Shown: positions 26,757-35,777, numbered from the stretch's first letter. The stretch: DNA of 64,000 nt from Xanthobacter sp. NM-59 (GCF_021401125.1 NZ_JACBFQ010000011.1:62001-126000), one strand, 5' to 3'. The notes: a model not told the origin generated them from the sequence alone. Numbers and translations: made by a program.

Positions 26757-27067
26757 GGTCGCGTCTCCCTCTTGTCGGCGGCGGAGGATGGCGAGGGGCC
26801 GGACGCTCCGCAAGGCCCGCGCGCGGCGCCGGGGCCACATTGGAGCCGTTCCGAGCAGGCCGGAACCCGCGCCCGGGAGGGGGGCGTCGTCCCCGCCATC
26901 CACCGGCTTCGCGCGCAGAAGGTCGCGGAAGGTTTTGCGTCTGGCGAGAATCTCGCTATTTTGCGGCGATTGGTGCTTGAGTGTCACATTTTGGCCACGC
27001 GCAACGGGTTCACAGGCGCGTTACGGCCGCAGGAACGCCGGCTTGCCCAACGGCTGAAAGAGGTGTC
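26757..27067. other. Divergent region between HugZ-like gene and chvI
   Basis: This 311-bp region should contain the chvI promoter. An AT-richer stretch near 26945-26995 is the most likely site. No repeat or RNA gene is recognised. Confidence 0.4.
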
Positions 27068-27766
27068 ATGCCCACCATCGCCCTGGTTGACGACGATCGC
27101 AACATCCTCACCTCGGTGTCCATCGCCCTGGAGGCGGAAGGCTATCGTATCGACACCTACACCGATGGCGCCTCCGCGCTCGACGGCTTCAAGACCAATC
27201 CGCCGGATCTCGCCATCCTGGACATCAAGATGCCCCGCATGGACGGCATGGAGCTGCTGCGCCGCCTGCGCCAGAAGACCGACATGCCGGTGATCTTCCT
27301 CACCTCCAAGGATGAGGAGATCGACGAATTGTTCGGCCTCAAGATGGGCGCCGACGATTTCATCAAGAAGCCCTTTTCCCAGCGCCTGCTGGTGGAGCGG
27401 GTGAAGGCGGTGCTGCGCCGCTCCGGCGCCAAGGACGGCACCGCCCCGCGCGAGGTGGACAGCGCCAAGGTGCTGGAGCGCGGCAACCTGCGCATGGACC
27501 CCGAGCGCCACACCTGCACCTGGAAGGGCGAGCCGGTGACGCTGACCGTCACCGAGTTCCTCATCCTCCAGGCCCTGGCCCAGCGCCCCGGCGTGGTGAA
27601 GAGCCGCAACGCCCTCATGGACGCGGCCTATGATGACCAGGTCTATGTGGACGACCGCACCATCGACAGCCACATCAAGCGCCTGCGCAAGAAGTTCAAG
27701 TCCGTCGACGAGAGCTTCGAGATGATCGAGACCCTCTACGGCGTCGGCTACCGCTTCAAGGAATGA
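27068..27766 (+). CDS. chvI: Response regulator ChvI
   Basis: ChvI is an OmpR/PhoB-type regulator of the acid- and envelope-stress system of Hyphomicrobiales, controlling exopolysaccharide, motility and outer-membrane genes. The 232-aa protein has an N-terminal receiver domain (acidic pocket D8-D9-D10, phosphoacceptor Asp52 in L-D-I-K-M-P, K-P-F-S near 105). Its C-terminal winged helix ends in [18 protein letters not shown] 27068 follows AGAGGTG. The cognate sensor chvG lies 100 bp downstream and the HprK/PTS genes follow, an order conserved across the group. Confidence 0.96.
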   Translation: MPTIALVDDDRNILTSVSIALEAEGYRIDTYTDGASALDGFKTNPPDLAILDIKMPRMDGMELLRRLRQKTDMPVIFLTSKDEEIDELFGLKMGADDFIKKPFSQRLLVERVKAVLRRSGAKDGTAPREVDSAKVLERGNLRMDPERHTCTWKGEPVTLTVTEFLILQALAQRPGVVKSRNALMDAAYDDQVYVDDRTIDSHIKRLRKKFKSVDESFEMIETLYGVGYRFKE

Positions 27767-27866
27767 GCGGGTTCGCGGCCTGACGGCGCGCGGCGGCCCG
27801 CCCGGAGCCTTCGCTGCGGGGCCGGGGGGCGGCGCGCGCCGAAGCCGTGGCAATCGGGATCAGCAC

Positions 27867-29654
27867 ATGACCATGGAAGCCGACCATCGCGAGGGCGCGG
27901 GCGAACCGCCGGCGCGCGGGCAGGGGAACGAGCGTGAAACGGGGCTGCTGGGGGCGCTGAAGCGGCTGCGCCGCTTCGTGGCGGTCAAGAGCTTCTCCTC
28001 CCTCACCCAGCGCATCGTGCTCCTGAACCTTGCCGGCCTGTGCGCGCTGGTTTCCGGCATCCTCTATCTGTCCGAATTCCGCTCGGGCCTCATCGACGCG
28101 CGCATCCAGAGCCTTCTGGTGCAGGGCGAGATCATCGCCGCCGCCATCGCCTCCTCGGCCCAGGTGGAGACCAATTCCATCACCGTGGACCCGGAACGGC
28201 TCCTGGAGCTGCAGGCGGGCGAAAGCTACGGCCCCGGCGAGGAAGGCTTCGCGCCGCTCGAATTCCCCATCAATCCGGAGCGGGTGGCGCCGGTGCTGCG
28301 GCGCCTGGTGGGCCCCACCCGCACCCGCGCCCGCATCTATGACCGCGACGGGCAGCTGCTGCTCGATTCCCGCTCGCTCTATTCGCGCGGTGAGATCCTG
28401 CGCTTCGACCTGCCGTCCCCCACCGAGCCGCGGCCGGGGCCGATGGAGCGCCTGTGGCGGGCCATCCAGCTCTGGTTCGGCCGGGGTGACCTGCCGCTCT
28501 ACAAGGAATATGGCCCCCAGGCCGGCAAGAACTATCCGGAGGTCGCGACTGCCGCTTTGGGCGGCAAGGCAAGCGAGGTGCGGGTGGACGAGCGCGGCCG
28601 GGTGGTGGTTTCGGTGGCGGTGCCCATCCAGCGCTTCCGCGCCATCCTCGGCGTGCTGCTGCTCTCCACCCAGGGCGGCGAGATCGACGAGGCGGTGCGC
28701 GCCGAGCGGTTCGTGATCGTGCGCGTGTTCCTGGTGGCGGCGGGGGTGATGGTGCTGCTCTCGGTGCTGCTGGCCGGCACCATCGCCGGCCCGGTGCGCA
28801 AGCTGGCGGCGGCGGCCGAGCGGGTGCGCCGGCGCATCAAGACACGGGTGGAAATCCCCGATTTCACCTCCCGTTCCGACGAGATCGGCCATCTGTCCGG
28901 CGCGCTGCGGGACATGACGCGCGCGCTCTACAATCGCATCGAGGCCATCGAAAGCTTCGCGGCCGACGTAGCGCACGAGCTGAAGAACCCGCTCACCTCC
29001 CTGCGCAGCGCGGTGGAAACCCTGCCGCTGGCCAAGACCGACAATTCCCGCACCCGCCTGCTGGAGGTGATCCAGCACGACGTAAAGCGGCTCGACCGCC
29101 TGATCTCCGACATTTCCGACGCCAGCCGCCTCGATGCCGAGCTCCAGCGCCAGGAAGCGGTGGCGGTGGACCTGAAGCAGCTCATGGAAATGGTGGTGGG
29201 CATGGCCCAGGACGTGCGCAAGGACGATGGCGTGCGCGTCTCCCTGGCCTTCGAGCGGGCGTCCGGCGCGTCTGCCTCGTTCGTGGTGCCGGGGCATGCC
29301 TCGCGGCTGGGGCAGGTGGTGGACAATCTGGTGTCCAATGCCCGCTCCTTCTCGCCCAAGGGCGGGGAAGTGCGCGTCACCTGCCGCCACCTGAAGGATG
29401 CGATTGAGATCATCGTCGACGATGACGGCCCCGGCATCCAGCCCGACGCCCTCTCGCGCATCTTCGAGCGCTTCTACACCGACCGGCCCCACCAGGGCTT
29501 CGGCCAGAATTCCGGTCTGGGCCTCTCCATCTCCAAGCAGATCATTGAGGCCCATGGCGGGCAAATCTGGGCGGAAAACCGCATGACGAAGGGGGCGGAC
29601 GGTGAGGAGAGGGTGGCCGGCGCGCGCTTCCTCGTACGCCTGCCGGCGGGCTGA
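27867..29654 (+). CDS. chvG: Sensor histidine kinase ChvG
   Basis: This is the membrane sensor kinase partner of ChvI (ExoS in Sinorhizobium), 595 aa. After a cytoplasmic N-terminus come helix 1 (about 50-67) and a periplasmic sensor domain of some 220 residues. Helix 2 lies at about 285-310, with an HAMP stretch after it. A dimerisation domain with phospho-His370 in V-A-H-E-L-K-N-P-L-T-S follows, then an ATPase domain with D-D-D-G-P-G-I and G-L-G-L-S-I. The periplasmic repressor ExoR is known to control it in rhizobia; exoR is not in this window. Co-transcription with chvI is likely. Confidence 0.96.
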   Translation: MTMEADHREGAGEPPARGQGNERETGLLGALKRLRRFVAVKSFSSLTQRIVLLNLAGLCALVSGILYLSEFRSGLIDARIQSLLVQGEIIAAAIASSAQVETNSITVDPERLLELQAGESYGPGEEGFAPLEFPINPERVAPVLRRLVGPTRTRARIYDRDGQLLLDSRSLYSRGEILRFDLPSPTEPRPGPMERLWRAIQLWFGRGDLPLYKEYGPQAGKNYPEVATAALGGKASEVRVDERGRVVVSVAVPIQRFRAILGVLLLSTQGGEIDEAVRAERFVIVRVFLVAAGVMVLLSVLLAGTIAGPVRKLAAAAERVRRRIKTRVEIPDFTSRSDEIGHLSGALRDMTRALYNRIEAIESFAADVAHELKNPLTSLRSAVETLPLAKTDNSRTRLLEVIQHDVKRLDRLISDISDASRLDAELQRQEAVAVDLKQLMEMVVGMAQDVRKDDGVRVSLAFERASGASASFVVPGHASRLGQVVDNLVSNARSFSPKGGEVRVTCRHLKDAIEIIVDDDGPGIQPDALSRIFERFYTDRPHQGFGQNSGLGLSISKQIIEAHGGQIWAENRMTKGADGEERVAGARFLVRLPAG

Positions 29655-29660
29655 GGCGCC

Positions 29661-30110
29661 ATGGCCGAGCCTCCCTCGATCCATGCGAGCTGCGTCGCCA
29701 TCGGCGGGCGGGGGGTACTGATCCGGGGCGCCTCGGGGGCTGGAAAGTCAACGCTGGCGCTCTCCCTCATCCTCGACGCGCCGCGGGTGCTGGAGCCGGC
29801 GGAACTGGTGGCGGATGACCGGGTGCTCCTGGCGGTGGAGGCGGGCGCGCTGGTGGCGCGGCCGGTCCCGGTCCTCGCCGGGCTGATCGAGGTGCGCGGG
29901 CTGGGGTTGCGCCGGCTGCCCCATCGCGACAGGGTGTCGCTGTCCCTGGTGGTGGATCTTCAGGCTGCCGATGCGGCACGCCTGCCGCCGGAAGAGGCGC
30001 AAACCGTTCTCATCTCTGGCTGCGCGCTCCCGCGCATCGCCCCCGAGCGCATTGAAACCGCAGCATTGTTGGTGGCCGCGGCGCTCTCTTGTGAACCTTA
30101 CGAAAACTAA
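29661..30110 (+). CDS. hprK: HPr kinase/phosphorylase, short alphaproteobacterial form
   Basis: HprK phosphorylates HPr on a serine and can remove the phosphate. This short form (149 aa) lacks the N-terminal domain of the Gram-positive enzyme, as is usual in alphaproteobacteria. The Walker A motif G-A-S-G-A-G-K-S-T is at residues 23-31, and D-D-R-V and the signature V-R-G-L-G-L-R near 77-83 are visible. It begins 6 nt after the chvG stop, so it is co-transcribed with the two-component system. The target HPr is encoded 480 bp downstream, with a serine in the expected place. Confidence 0.93.
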   Translation: MAEPPSIHASCVAIGGRGVLIRGASGAGKSTLALSLILDAPRVLEPAELVADDRVLLAVEAGALVARPVPVLAGLIEVRGLGLRRLPHRDRVSLSLVVDLQAADAARLPPEEAQTVLISGCALPRIAPERIETAALLVAAALSCEPYEN

Positions 30111-30216
30111 ATCTGCTTTTGTGCGTTGCACCCCTTGCGTAATTTTTGAGCCGCTCTGAATATGGTGTTCCCCGCGATGCGGGAGGCCTTCATCGGGGGA
30201 TGAGGGCGGAGGAAGC

Positions 30217-30618
30217 ATGATCGGTCTTGTCCTCGTCACCCATGGTCGCCTCGCCGATGAGTTCTGCTCAGCGCTAGAGCACGTCATGGGGCCTCAAAAC
30301 CAGATCGCCACCGTGACCATCGGGCCGGAGGACGACATGGAGCGTCGCCGACGCGACATCATCGACGCCGTGGAGCGTGTCCGCTCCGGCGACGGTGTGG
30401 TCATCCTCACCGACATGTTCGGTGGCACACCTTCCAACCTCGCCATCTCGGTCATGAACACGCCGGACGTGGAAGTGGTGGCGGGCATCAACCTGCCCAT
30501 GCTGGTGAAGCTCGCCAAGGTGCGGGGCGAGCTGCCGCTGGCGGAGGCCGTGGACGTGGCCCAGGAAGCAGGCAGGAAATACATCAATGTCGCAAGCCGC
30601 GTCCTCGCCGGCAAATAG
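30217..30618 (+). CDS. PTS EIIA component, mannose family
   Basis: This is a 133-aa EIIA of the mannose (ManX) fold. His9 in L-V-T-H-G-R is the phosphorylation site, and D-M-F-G-G-T-P-S-N is the conserved loop. No EIIB/EIIC permease lies nearby. The protein therefore belongs to the incomplete, regulatory PTS of alphaproteobacteria that senses metabolic state rather than moving sugar. A GGAGGAAGC ribosome-binding site precedes the ATG. The gene overlaps ptsH by 32 nt, in a different frame, implying coupled synthesis. A promoter may lie in the 106-bp gap after hprK. Confidence 0.93.
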   Translation: MIGLVLVTHGRLADEFCSALEHVMGPQNQIATVTIGPEDDMERRRRDIIDAVERVRSGDGVVILTDMFGGTPSNLAISVMNTPDVEVVAGINLPMLVKLAKVRGELPLAEAVDVAQEAGRKYINVASRVLAGK

Positions 30619-30952
30619 CGCCTTCGATCCCGCCCTCATGGAAGAGGCGGGGCTGGCCTGTGGCCATCCCATCGCCGCCGATGCGCTGGTGCGGGTGCTG
30701 CCCATCATCAATAAGCGCGGCTTGCACGCCCGCGCCTCCGCCAAATTCGTTCAGACCGTCGAGCAGTATGATGCCAAGGTCAGCGTATGCCGTGGCGGCG
30801 AGGAGGTCTGTGGCAATTCCATCATGGGGCTGATGATGCTGGCGGCCTCGCCGGGCACGTCGGTTACCGTCACCGCCCAGGGGGCGGCCGCCGAGGCGGT
30901 GCTCGACGCGCTGACGACCCTGGTGGCCGAGCGCTTCGGCGAAGAGGAATGA
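30587..30952 (+). CDS. ptsH: Phosphocarrier protein HPr with N-terminal extension
   Basis: HPr relays phosphate from EI to EIIA. The active site R-G-L-H-A-R-A has His47, and the HprK-target serine is Ser78 in C-G-N-S-I-M-G-L-M-M-L. From ATG 30587 the protein has 121 aa, about 33 more at the N-terminus than a standard HPr of some 88. An AGGA element precedes 30587, whereas ATG 30638 has none, so I keep the longer form with its 32-nt overlap of the EIIA gene. The downstream EI gene (ptsP or ptsI) is not in the window. Confidence 0.9.
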   Translation: MSQAASSPANSAFDPALMEEAGLACGHPIAADALVRVLPIINKRGLHARASAKFVQTVEQYDAKVSVCRGGEEVCGNSIMGLMMLAASPGTSVTVTAQGAAAEAVLDALTTLVAERFGEEE

Positions 30953-31253
30953 CGCTCAAGGGCCACGGCCTGGAGACATCCCGCGTTTTCGTTCCATTCT
31001 GGTAGAGAAGCGCAAGTTACCGCCGCTACCCCAAAAGGACCCGCGCGGCCGCGTGCGCCGCTTTGAGCGCGTTGTGATCTTGCTGCACAACCTCTTCTCT
31101 TTCATCGACTTTGGACCACGCTGCCGGGCGCCGATCGTTTCAATCTGCGCGGATTGTGGTCTAGCGCCTGGGCGCCACTCCGCTTATCTCTAGCGTTCAC
31201 ATTTCCGCGCGCGGTGCGCGGAAGCCGGGGACGGGCGTCTTGCCCAAGGTGCC
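30953..31253. other. Intergenic region between ptsH and orphan kinase
   Basis: These 301 bp contain no convincing frame or RNA gene. They presumably carry the ptsH transcript end and the promoter of the sensor kinase gene. Confidence 0.4.
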
Positions 31254-32729
31254 ATGTTCGCTTCGAGAGCCGACCAGCCCGCGACGAATCCGCAGCCTGC
31301 CCGTCGGCGCCGTTTCAGCCTGTCGGCCAAGCTGCTGGCGCTGACGGTGATCGTGGTCGCTGCGGTGGAAGCGGCTGTGCTCGTGCCCACCATCGCCAAC
31401 TTCCGCATTGCCTGGCTTTCGGATCGCCTCGCCGCCGCTCGCACCGCGGCCCTGGTGCTGGACGCCGCCCCGCAGGACAGCATTCCCATGGATCTCACCC
31501 GCCAGCTCCTGGGCAGCGTGGGCGCCAAGGTGATCGTGGTGAAGCGGGAGGACACGCGCCGCCTGCTGGCCGTCTCCGACATGCCGCCGCAGGTGGACGA
31601 GCACCTGGACATGCGCGACGTGACCCTGCTGGGGGCGGTCTACGGGGCGCTGGACACGCTGACGGCGCCCAAGGGCCGCATGCTGCGGGTGGTGGGTGAT
31701 CCGCCCTCGGGGGCCGATTTCATCGAGATTGTGCTCTCCGAGACGCCGCTGAAGCGGGCGTTGCTGCGCTTCACCATCACCACGCTGCTGGTTTCGCTGC
31801 TGGTGGCGGGGGCGGCCGGCGCGCTCGTCTATTTCAGCCTCAATGCGCTGTTCGTGCGCCCCATGCGGCGCCTGACGGAGCGCATGTCGGCCTTCCGCGA
31901 GAATCCGGAGGATGCCTCCCGCATCATCGTGCCGAGCGGCCGGCGCGACGAGATCGGCACCGCCGAGGAGACGCTGGAGGAATTGCAGCGGGCGCTGGTG
32001 CAGACCTTGAGCCAGAAAAGCCACTTGGCGGCGCTGGGCCTCGCGGTTTCCAAGATCAATCATGATTTGCGCAATCTTCTGGCCTCCGCGCAGCTGCTCT
32101 CCGACCGTCTGGCGGGGCTGCCGGACCCGACGGTGCAGCGCTTCGCCCCCAAGCTGCTGGCGGCGCTGGATCGCGCGATCACCTATTGCGAGCAGACCCT
32201 GTCCTATGGCCGCGCCATGGAGCCGCTGCCGGACCGGCGCGACGTGGACCTTGCCCATCTCCTCGACGAGGTGCGCGAGACCCTGGGACTGGGCGGCGGG
32301 GCGGGAATCGGCTGGGTGGTGTCCCTTGAGCCGGGCCTGAGGGTGGATGCCGATCCGGACCAGTTGTTCCGGGTCATCCTCAATCTCGGCCGCAATGCCA
32401 TGCAGGCGCTTGAGGCGCGTGCGCCACTCGATCCCGAACGCGACCAGATCCGCATCAAGGGCAAGCGCCTCGGCACCACGGTGCAGATCGAGTTGGCGGA
32501 TACCGGGCCGGGCATTCCGCCCGAGCGGCGGGGGCACCTGTTCGAGGCGTTCGTGTCCTCAGCGCGGCGCGGCGGCACGGGGCTGGGGCTGCCCATCGCC
32601 GCAGAGCTGGTGCGCGCCCATGGCGGCGAGATCCAGCTCATCGACTCCGCGGTGGGCACCGCCTTCCGCATCACCCTTCCTGATCTTGCGGAAGAGGGCC
32701 GCCAGCGTCGCGAGCGGCTGCGGGCCTGA
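31254..32729 (+). CDS. Sensor histidine kinase, orphan
   Basis: This is a 491-aa membrane kinase. Helix 1 (about 25-46) and helix 2 (about 170-195) enclose a periplasmic region of about 120 residues. An HAMP-like segment follows. The phosphorylation motif is K-I-N-H-D-L-R-N-L-L with His270, a variant lacking the usual E-L after the His. ATPase motifs N-L-G-R-N-A, A-D-T-G-P-G-I and G-T-G-L-G-L-P are intact. No response regulator is adjacent. It is the last core gene before tRNA-Arg and the inserted elements. The stimulus is unknown. Confidence 0.88.
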   Translation: MFASRADQPATNPQPARRRRFSLSAKLLALTVIVVAAVEAAVLVPTIANFRIAWLSDRLAAARTAALVLDAAPQDSIPMDLTRQLLGSVGAKVIVVKREDTRRLLAVSDMPPQVDEHLDMRDVTLLGAVYGALDTLTAPKGRMLRVVGDPPSGADFIEIVLSETPLKRALLRFTITTLLVSLLVAGAAGALVYFSLNALFVRPMRRLTERMSAFRENPEDASRIIVPSGRRDEIGTAEETLEELQRALVQTLSQKSHLAALGLAVSKINHDLRNLLASAQLLSDRLAGLPDPTVQRFAPKLLAALDRAITYCEQTLSYGRAMEPLPDRRDVDLAHLLDEVRETLGLGGGAGIGWVVSLEPGLRVDADPDQLFRVILNLGRNAMQALEARAPLDPERDQIRIKGKRLGTTVQIELADTGPGIPPERRGHLFEAFVSSARRGGTGLGLPIAAELVRAHGGEIQLIDSAVGTAFRITLPDLAEEGRQRRERLRA

Positions 32730-32907
32730 GCGGGGCTGTTATCCACAGCTTGGCGGCATTTGAGCGGGGAAATTTCGTTTGGCGCTTGCGCACCGGAGCG
32801 AATGGGCGTAGCAGACGGACCTCGCCGGCGGAGAGATCCGCTGGGGGTCCCCAGGAGGCTCCAACCTCCAGTTCGCGCCGTTCGAGCCGAACCTGAACGG
32901 GGATGAT

Positions 32908-32984
32908 GCGCCGGTAGCTCAGCTGGATAGAGCACCAGACTACGAATCTGGGGGTCGGGAGTTCGAATCTTCCCCGGCGCGCCA
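32908..32984 (+). tRNA. tRNA-Arg (anticodon ACG)
   Basis: A complete cloverleaf is visible. The acceptor arm GCGCCGG pairs with CCGGCGC (32974-32980), and the D-arm lies at 32917-32933. The anticodon arm is CCAGA-CTACGAA-TCTGG with ACG at 32942-32944, and the T-arm is GGGAG-TTCGAAT-CTTCC. Discriminator G and encoded CCA (32982-32984) follow. It reads CGU/CGC/CGA after A-to-I editing. The integrated elements begin right after its CCA, so its 3' half is the probable integration target. Confidence 0.97.
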
Positions 32985-33170
32985 TCTAAATCAAGCACTT
33001 AGAAATTTTCCGCAGACTAGAAAAACAAATTAGTCTGCGGTTTAGTCTGCGGAAATCCGGCCCGATGGTGGGGTCGACGCGCCGCGACATTTTGACTCCC
33101 CCTTTACGCTGTCACCGCTTCGACAGGAATTCGTTGGTCGAGTGCCATGGGGGAGAGTGGATGACCGTCC
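32985..33170 (+). repeat. 186-bp direct repeat at element junction, copy 1
   Basis: It starts at the tRNA-Arg CCA and is nearly identical to 40813-40997, including a 91-bp perfect block (33011-33101 = 40839-40929). Inside are three copies of a 10-bp site: CCGCAGACTA at 33010-33019 and its complement TAGTCTGCGG at 33031-33040 and 33043-33052. These could be recombinase arm sites or, as an inverted pair, a hairpin. It marks the left end of element A. Confidence 0.85.
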
Positions 33171-33865
33171 CGAACCAGCTCACGGCGCGCCTCGCTGCGC
33201 CCGTCCTTCCCTATCTTCATGTCTCGCGCCTGCCGGCGATCCGCCGGCGACTTCGAGCGCGCCCCAGCCGGCAACAGCGCCCAGGGCGTCGGTGAAGATC
33301 CCTCACACGATTCAGATGCACGAACGGCGGCGCTATCAGGCCACCCTGCCGGTAGCGTCTTCGTTGTGACGGAGCTTGCCGGTTCTCGCAGGCCCTACAA
33401 CCCGCAGGGCCTGCTCCGATCCGCCCAAGTGACGTCGCAATCTTCGAGGCCGAGCTCACCATCACCACGGAATGGGGAAAGGACCGGCGCCAATAGGCGC
33501 CCTTCTCGGCCGCCGGCCGCAGCCGGGTTGCGGATCGACCGCAACCCGGACCGCCGCGAAAGGGCGCGCTGCGCTACCCTCTCGCCTCTCCTCCGCAAGA
33601 TCCAGGATGCCGGCGCGCTCGCGCGCCCCTGTCCTCGCATTCGCGGGGAATGGGGGCGCTGCCCCCTATCCCCAGCAAGGGGGATGACGCCACCCCCCAG
33701 CATTCGGCCCTGCGGGCCTGCCATGCCAGCGCCAAGGCGCCGCCCACAGGGTGGGTGGTCCCCCCCGTCATCATCCCCCTTGCCCCCAAGCCCCCGCTGC
33801 TCCGCGCGAACTCGGGAAGCAGGACGCAGCCTGCTTCGCGGCTCGAGGAAAAAAGGGGAACCACC
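33171..33865. other. Long leader region before methyltransferase gene
   Basis: This is a 695-bp stretch without a gene I can support. It is GC-rich with several open but noise-like frames. Similar long untranslated leaders precede other genes of these elements (for example DUF736 at 42947 and DUF932 at 52902). Confidence 0.4.
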
Positions 33866-34678
33866 ATGGCAAAGCTCACCAAAGCACAGCGCAAGGCCCA
33901 CGCCGAGGCCGAGGCGATCTTGACAAAGGACCGGCTGAACGAGGACGAGCGGCTTTTCGTGCTTGAGAACTGGCACGAGGGCGCCAACCACATCAACGGC
34001 GCGGCCGGCGCCTTCTTCACCCCGTGGGGCCTCGCGCGCGACTTCGCCCTTGAGATCGGTTCCGGCCGGATCATCGACCTTTGCGCCGGCATCGGCGCCT
34101 TGAGCTTCTTCGCGCAGCACCAGGCCGCCGAAATCGTGTGCGTCGAGATCAACCCCCGATATGCCGAGGTTGGGCGCAAGGTGGTGCCCGAGGCGCGATG
34201 GATCAACGCCGACGTGTTCGACTGGCGCAGCCTCGACCTCGGTCGCTTCAACTATGCGATGGCAAATCCCCCGTTCGGCCGCGTGAAGCGCTCCGGCAAC
34301 GCCCCGCGATACAAGGGCGCTGACTTCGAGTTCCATGTGATCGACATCGCCGCCGAGCTTGCCGATTGCGGCGCCTTCATCGTGCCGCAGCAGTCGGCTT
34401 CTTTCCGCTACTCCGGCGCCCCCTATTTCGACCGTGTCAAGCACGGCAAGGGCGTGGACTTCGAGGCCGCGACCGGCTTTTGCATGGATGCGGGCGTGGG
34501 TGTGGACACGACATTTTATCAAGACGAGTGGAAGGACGGCGCGCCGCGTTGCGAGATCGTGACGTTCGATTTTGCCGAGGCCCGCGCTCAGATGCAGGCC
34601 GAGCGTGAACGCCGCGCCGCCCTGCCGGTGCCCAGCCTCGCCCCGAGCCGGCCCGCCGAGCAACTGGCGTTGCTGTGA
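33866..34678 (+). CDS. Orphan adenine-specific DNA methyltransferase
   Basis: This 270-aa SAM-dependent methyltransferase has motif I, D-L-C-A-G-I-G-A-L-S (about residues 70-79), and catalytic motif IV, N-P-P-F-G (about 134-138), typical of N6-adenine DNA methylases. It has no restriction partner next to it, so it is probably an orphan enzyme that protects or regulates the element. AAAGGGGAACC precedes ATG 33866. It is the first gene of element A after the attachment repeat. Family relatives are common on plasmids and ICEs of Hyphomicrobiales, often annotated as anti-restriction methylases. Confidence 0.85.
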   Translation: MAKLTKAQRKAHAEAEAILTKDRLNEDERLFVLENWHEGANHINGAAGAFFTPWGLARDFALEIGSGRIIDLCAGIGALSFFAQHQAAEIVCVEINPRYAEVGRKVVPEARWINADVFDWRSLDLGRFNYAMANPPFGRVKRSGNAPRYKGADFEFHVIDIAAELADCGAFIVPQQSASFRYSGAPYFDRVKHGKGVDFEAATGFCMDAGVGVDTTFYQDEWKDGAPRCEIVTFDFAEARAQMQAERERRAALPVPSLAPSRPAEQLALL

Positions 34679-34839
34679 GAGAGGGCGCCGGCCTTGGTGC
34701 TTCCTTTACCGGCGCCGTGATCCATAGAGATGTGAGATTTGAGGGCGGAAGCAGCCGGCGCCGAGCCAGCGGCGCCATTAGGGAGGATAGACCACCCCGA
34801 CCGAGGCGACGGCCTCGCCCTCAAAGCGGAGGTGATGGC

Positions 34840-34929
34840 ATGTGGTTTCTGCCACTTAGCATCACCCTAGACGTGAAAAAGACCCGGACGCTCTGGCGAG
34901 TGACGATCCGGGTCCAATTCATCATCTAG
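34840..34929 (+). CDS. Very small peptide gene, 29 aa
   Basis: The short frame begins at ATG 34840 with an ideal GGAGG at 34828-34832, 7 nt upstream. The peptide starts MWFLPLSITLDVKKT and is hydrophobic then basic. It lies 160 bp after the methyltransferase and just before a strong hairpin, as a last gene of an operon would. I know no family for it. The nucleotide sequence also has internal complementarity (GACCCGGA with TCCGGGTC), so it might instead be part of an untranslated structured RNA. Confidence 0.35.
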   Translation: MWFLPLSITLDVKKTRTLWRVTIRVQFII

Positions 34930-34935
34930 GCCCAG

Positions 34936-34961
34936 GGCCGGCGGGGAAACCCGCCGGCCCA
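34936..34961. terminator. 11-bp hairpin with GAAA tetraloop
   Basis: GGGCCGGCGGG (34936-34946) and CCCGCCGGCCC (34951-34961) form a perfect stem closed by a GAAA loop. It lies between rightward methyltransferase/peptide genes and the leftward vapBC pair, so it probably terminates one or both transcripts. Confidence 0.6.
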
Positions 34962-35100
34962 CTCCGATAATATAAGCCACCGTGCCCCCGTTTCCAAGAT
35001 GGCGCCCAGGCCAGAGGCTCCGGTCGCGGCGGCGCCGGATCGACCCGCGCCGCCGCGTCGGGAGGGGAGACCCCTCCCGACCTCCCCCGCTTCGGCCGGC

Positions 35101-35535
35101 TTACCAGCCGATATCCGTGTGGGAGAAGTCATTGCCCTTATAGGCCAACGCCACCCGGTAACCCCGCGCGCACGCATAGGCGAAGCAGTCGCCCATGTTG
35201 AGCTGCGCCGGATGCCCCACGATCTTCCCGTAGACCTGCGCCGCATCGAGCGCCTTCACCCCAATGTCGCCGCTGATCGATACTTCGCGCGCTTCCACGT
35301 CGTTGATGAACTGATCGACCAGGGCGCGCGCCTGACGCACCAGGTCCGCCGTCGCCGGGCCTTCACGCCGGCGGGCCTCCGCAAGGCGCCGTGCCAGCGA
35401 CAGCGAGGCCTCCATGCGTACCACGGCCGAGACGTAATACGGGCCGCCGGCGGCATCGAGACGCTCCATCAGCTCCTCCGCATCATCCTCGCCCTGGACG
35501 ATCGCCACGATCACCGACGCATCGACAAACAGCAT
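35101..35535 (-). CDS. VapC-like PIN-domain toxin
   Basis: This 144-aa PIN-domain ribonuclease has a fold with metal-binding acidic residues: Asp5 in F-V-D-A-S, a central Glu in M-E-A-S, and Asp in N-M-G-D-C-F-A-Y-A near residue 115. Toxins of this type cleave tRNA or rRNA when free of antitoxin. A GGGGGGAAG element precedes ATG 35535, which overlaps the antitoxin stop by one base (TGATG). The pair is autoregulated in known systems, and a symmetric operator lies upstream of the antitoxin gene. It may stabilise the element. Confidence 0.86.
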   Translation of the reverse strand: MLFVDASVIVAIVQGEDDAEELMERLDAAGGPYYVSAVVRMEASLSLARRLAEARRREGPATADLVRQARALVDQFINDVEAREVSISGDIGVKALDAAQVYGKIVGHPAQLNMGDCFAYACARGYRVALAYKGNDFSHTDIGW

Positions 35536-35777
35536 CAGTCTTCCCCCCAAAGCTCATCCGTGTCCCGCTTGTGATCGCCCGGCGCGAAAGGTCCCGCCTC
35601 TCGTGCCATCGCCAGCGTCTTGGCAAGTCGCTCGCGTATAGGTAGCATGTCCTTGGTCCGCGCAATCGCGCTCTTTAAGGCGGCCTTCACCGCCGCAGCC
35701 TTCGTCGGAGCGCCCGCCAGACGTTGCAGTTCGTTCGCGAGCGCATCGACCTCAGGATCTTTGATGTACAGCGCCAT
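35535..35777 (-). CDS. VapB-like antitoxin
   Basis: This is an 80-aa antitoxin of the Rv0623-like VapB family. The N-terminal segment M-A-L-Y-I-K-D-P-E-V-D and L-A-G-A-P-T-K-A-A-A-V form the DNA-binding part. The C-terminal W-G-E-D tail neutralises the toxin in relatives. It is encoded first, overlapping vapC by one nucleotide. The operator at 35778-35823 abuts the start codon, so the complex would block its own transcription. No separate Shine-Dalgarno is obvious, consistent with a very short leader. Confidence 0.84.
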   Translation of the reverse strand: MALYIKDPEVDALANELQRLAGAPTKAAAVKAALKSAIARTKDMLPIRERLAKTLAMAREAGPFAPGDHKRDTDELWGED

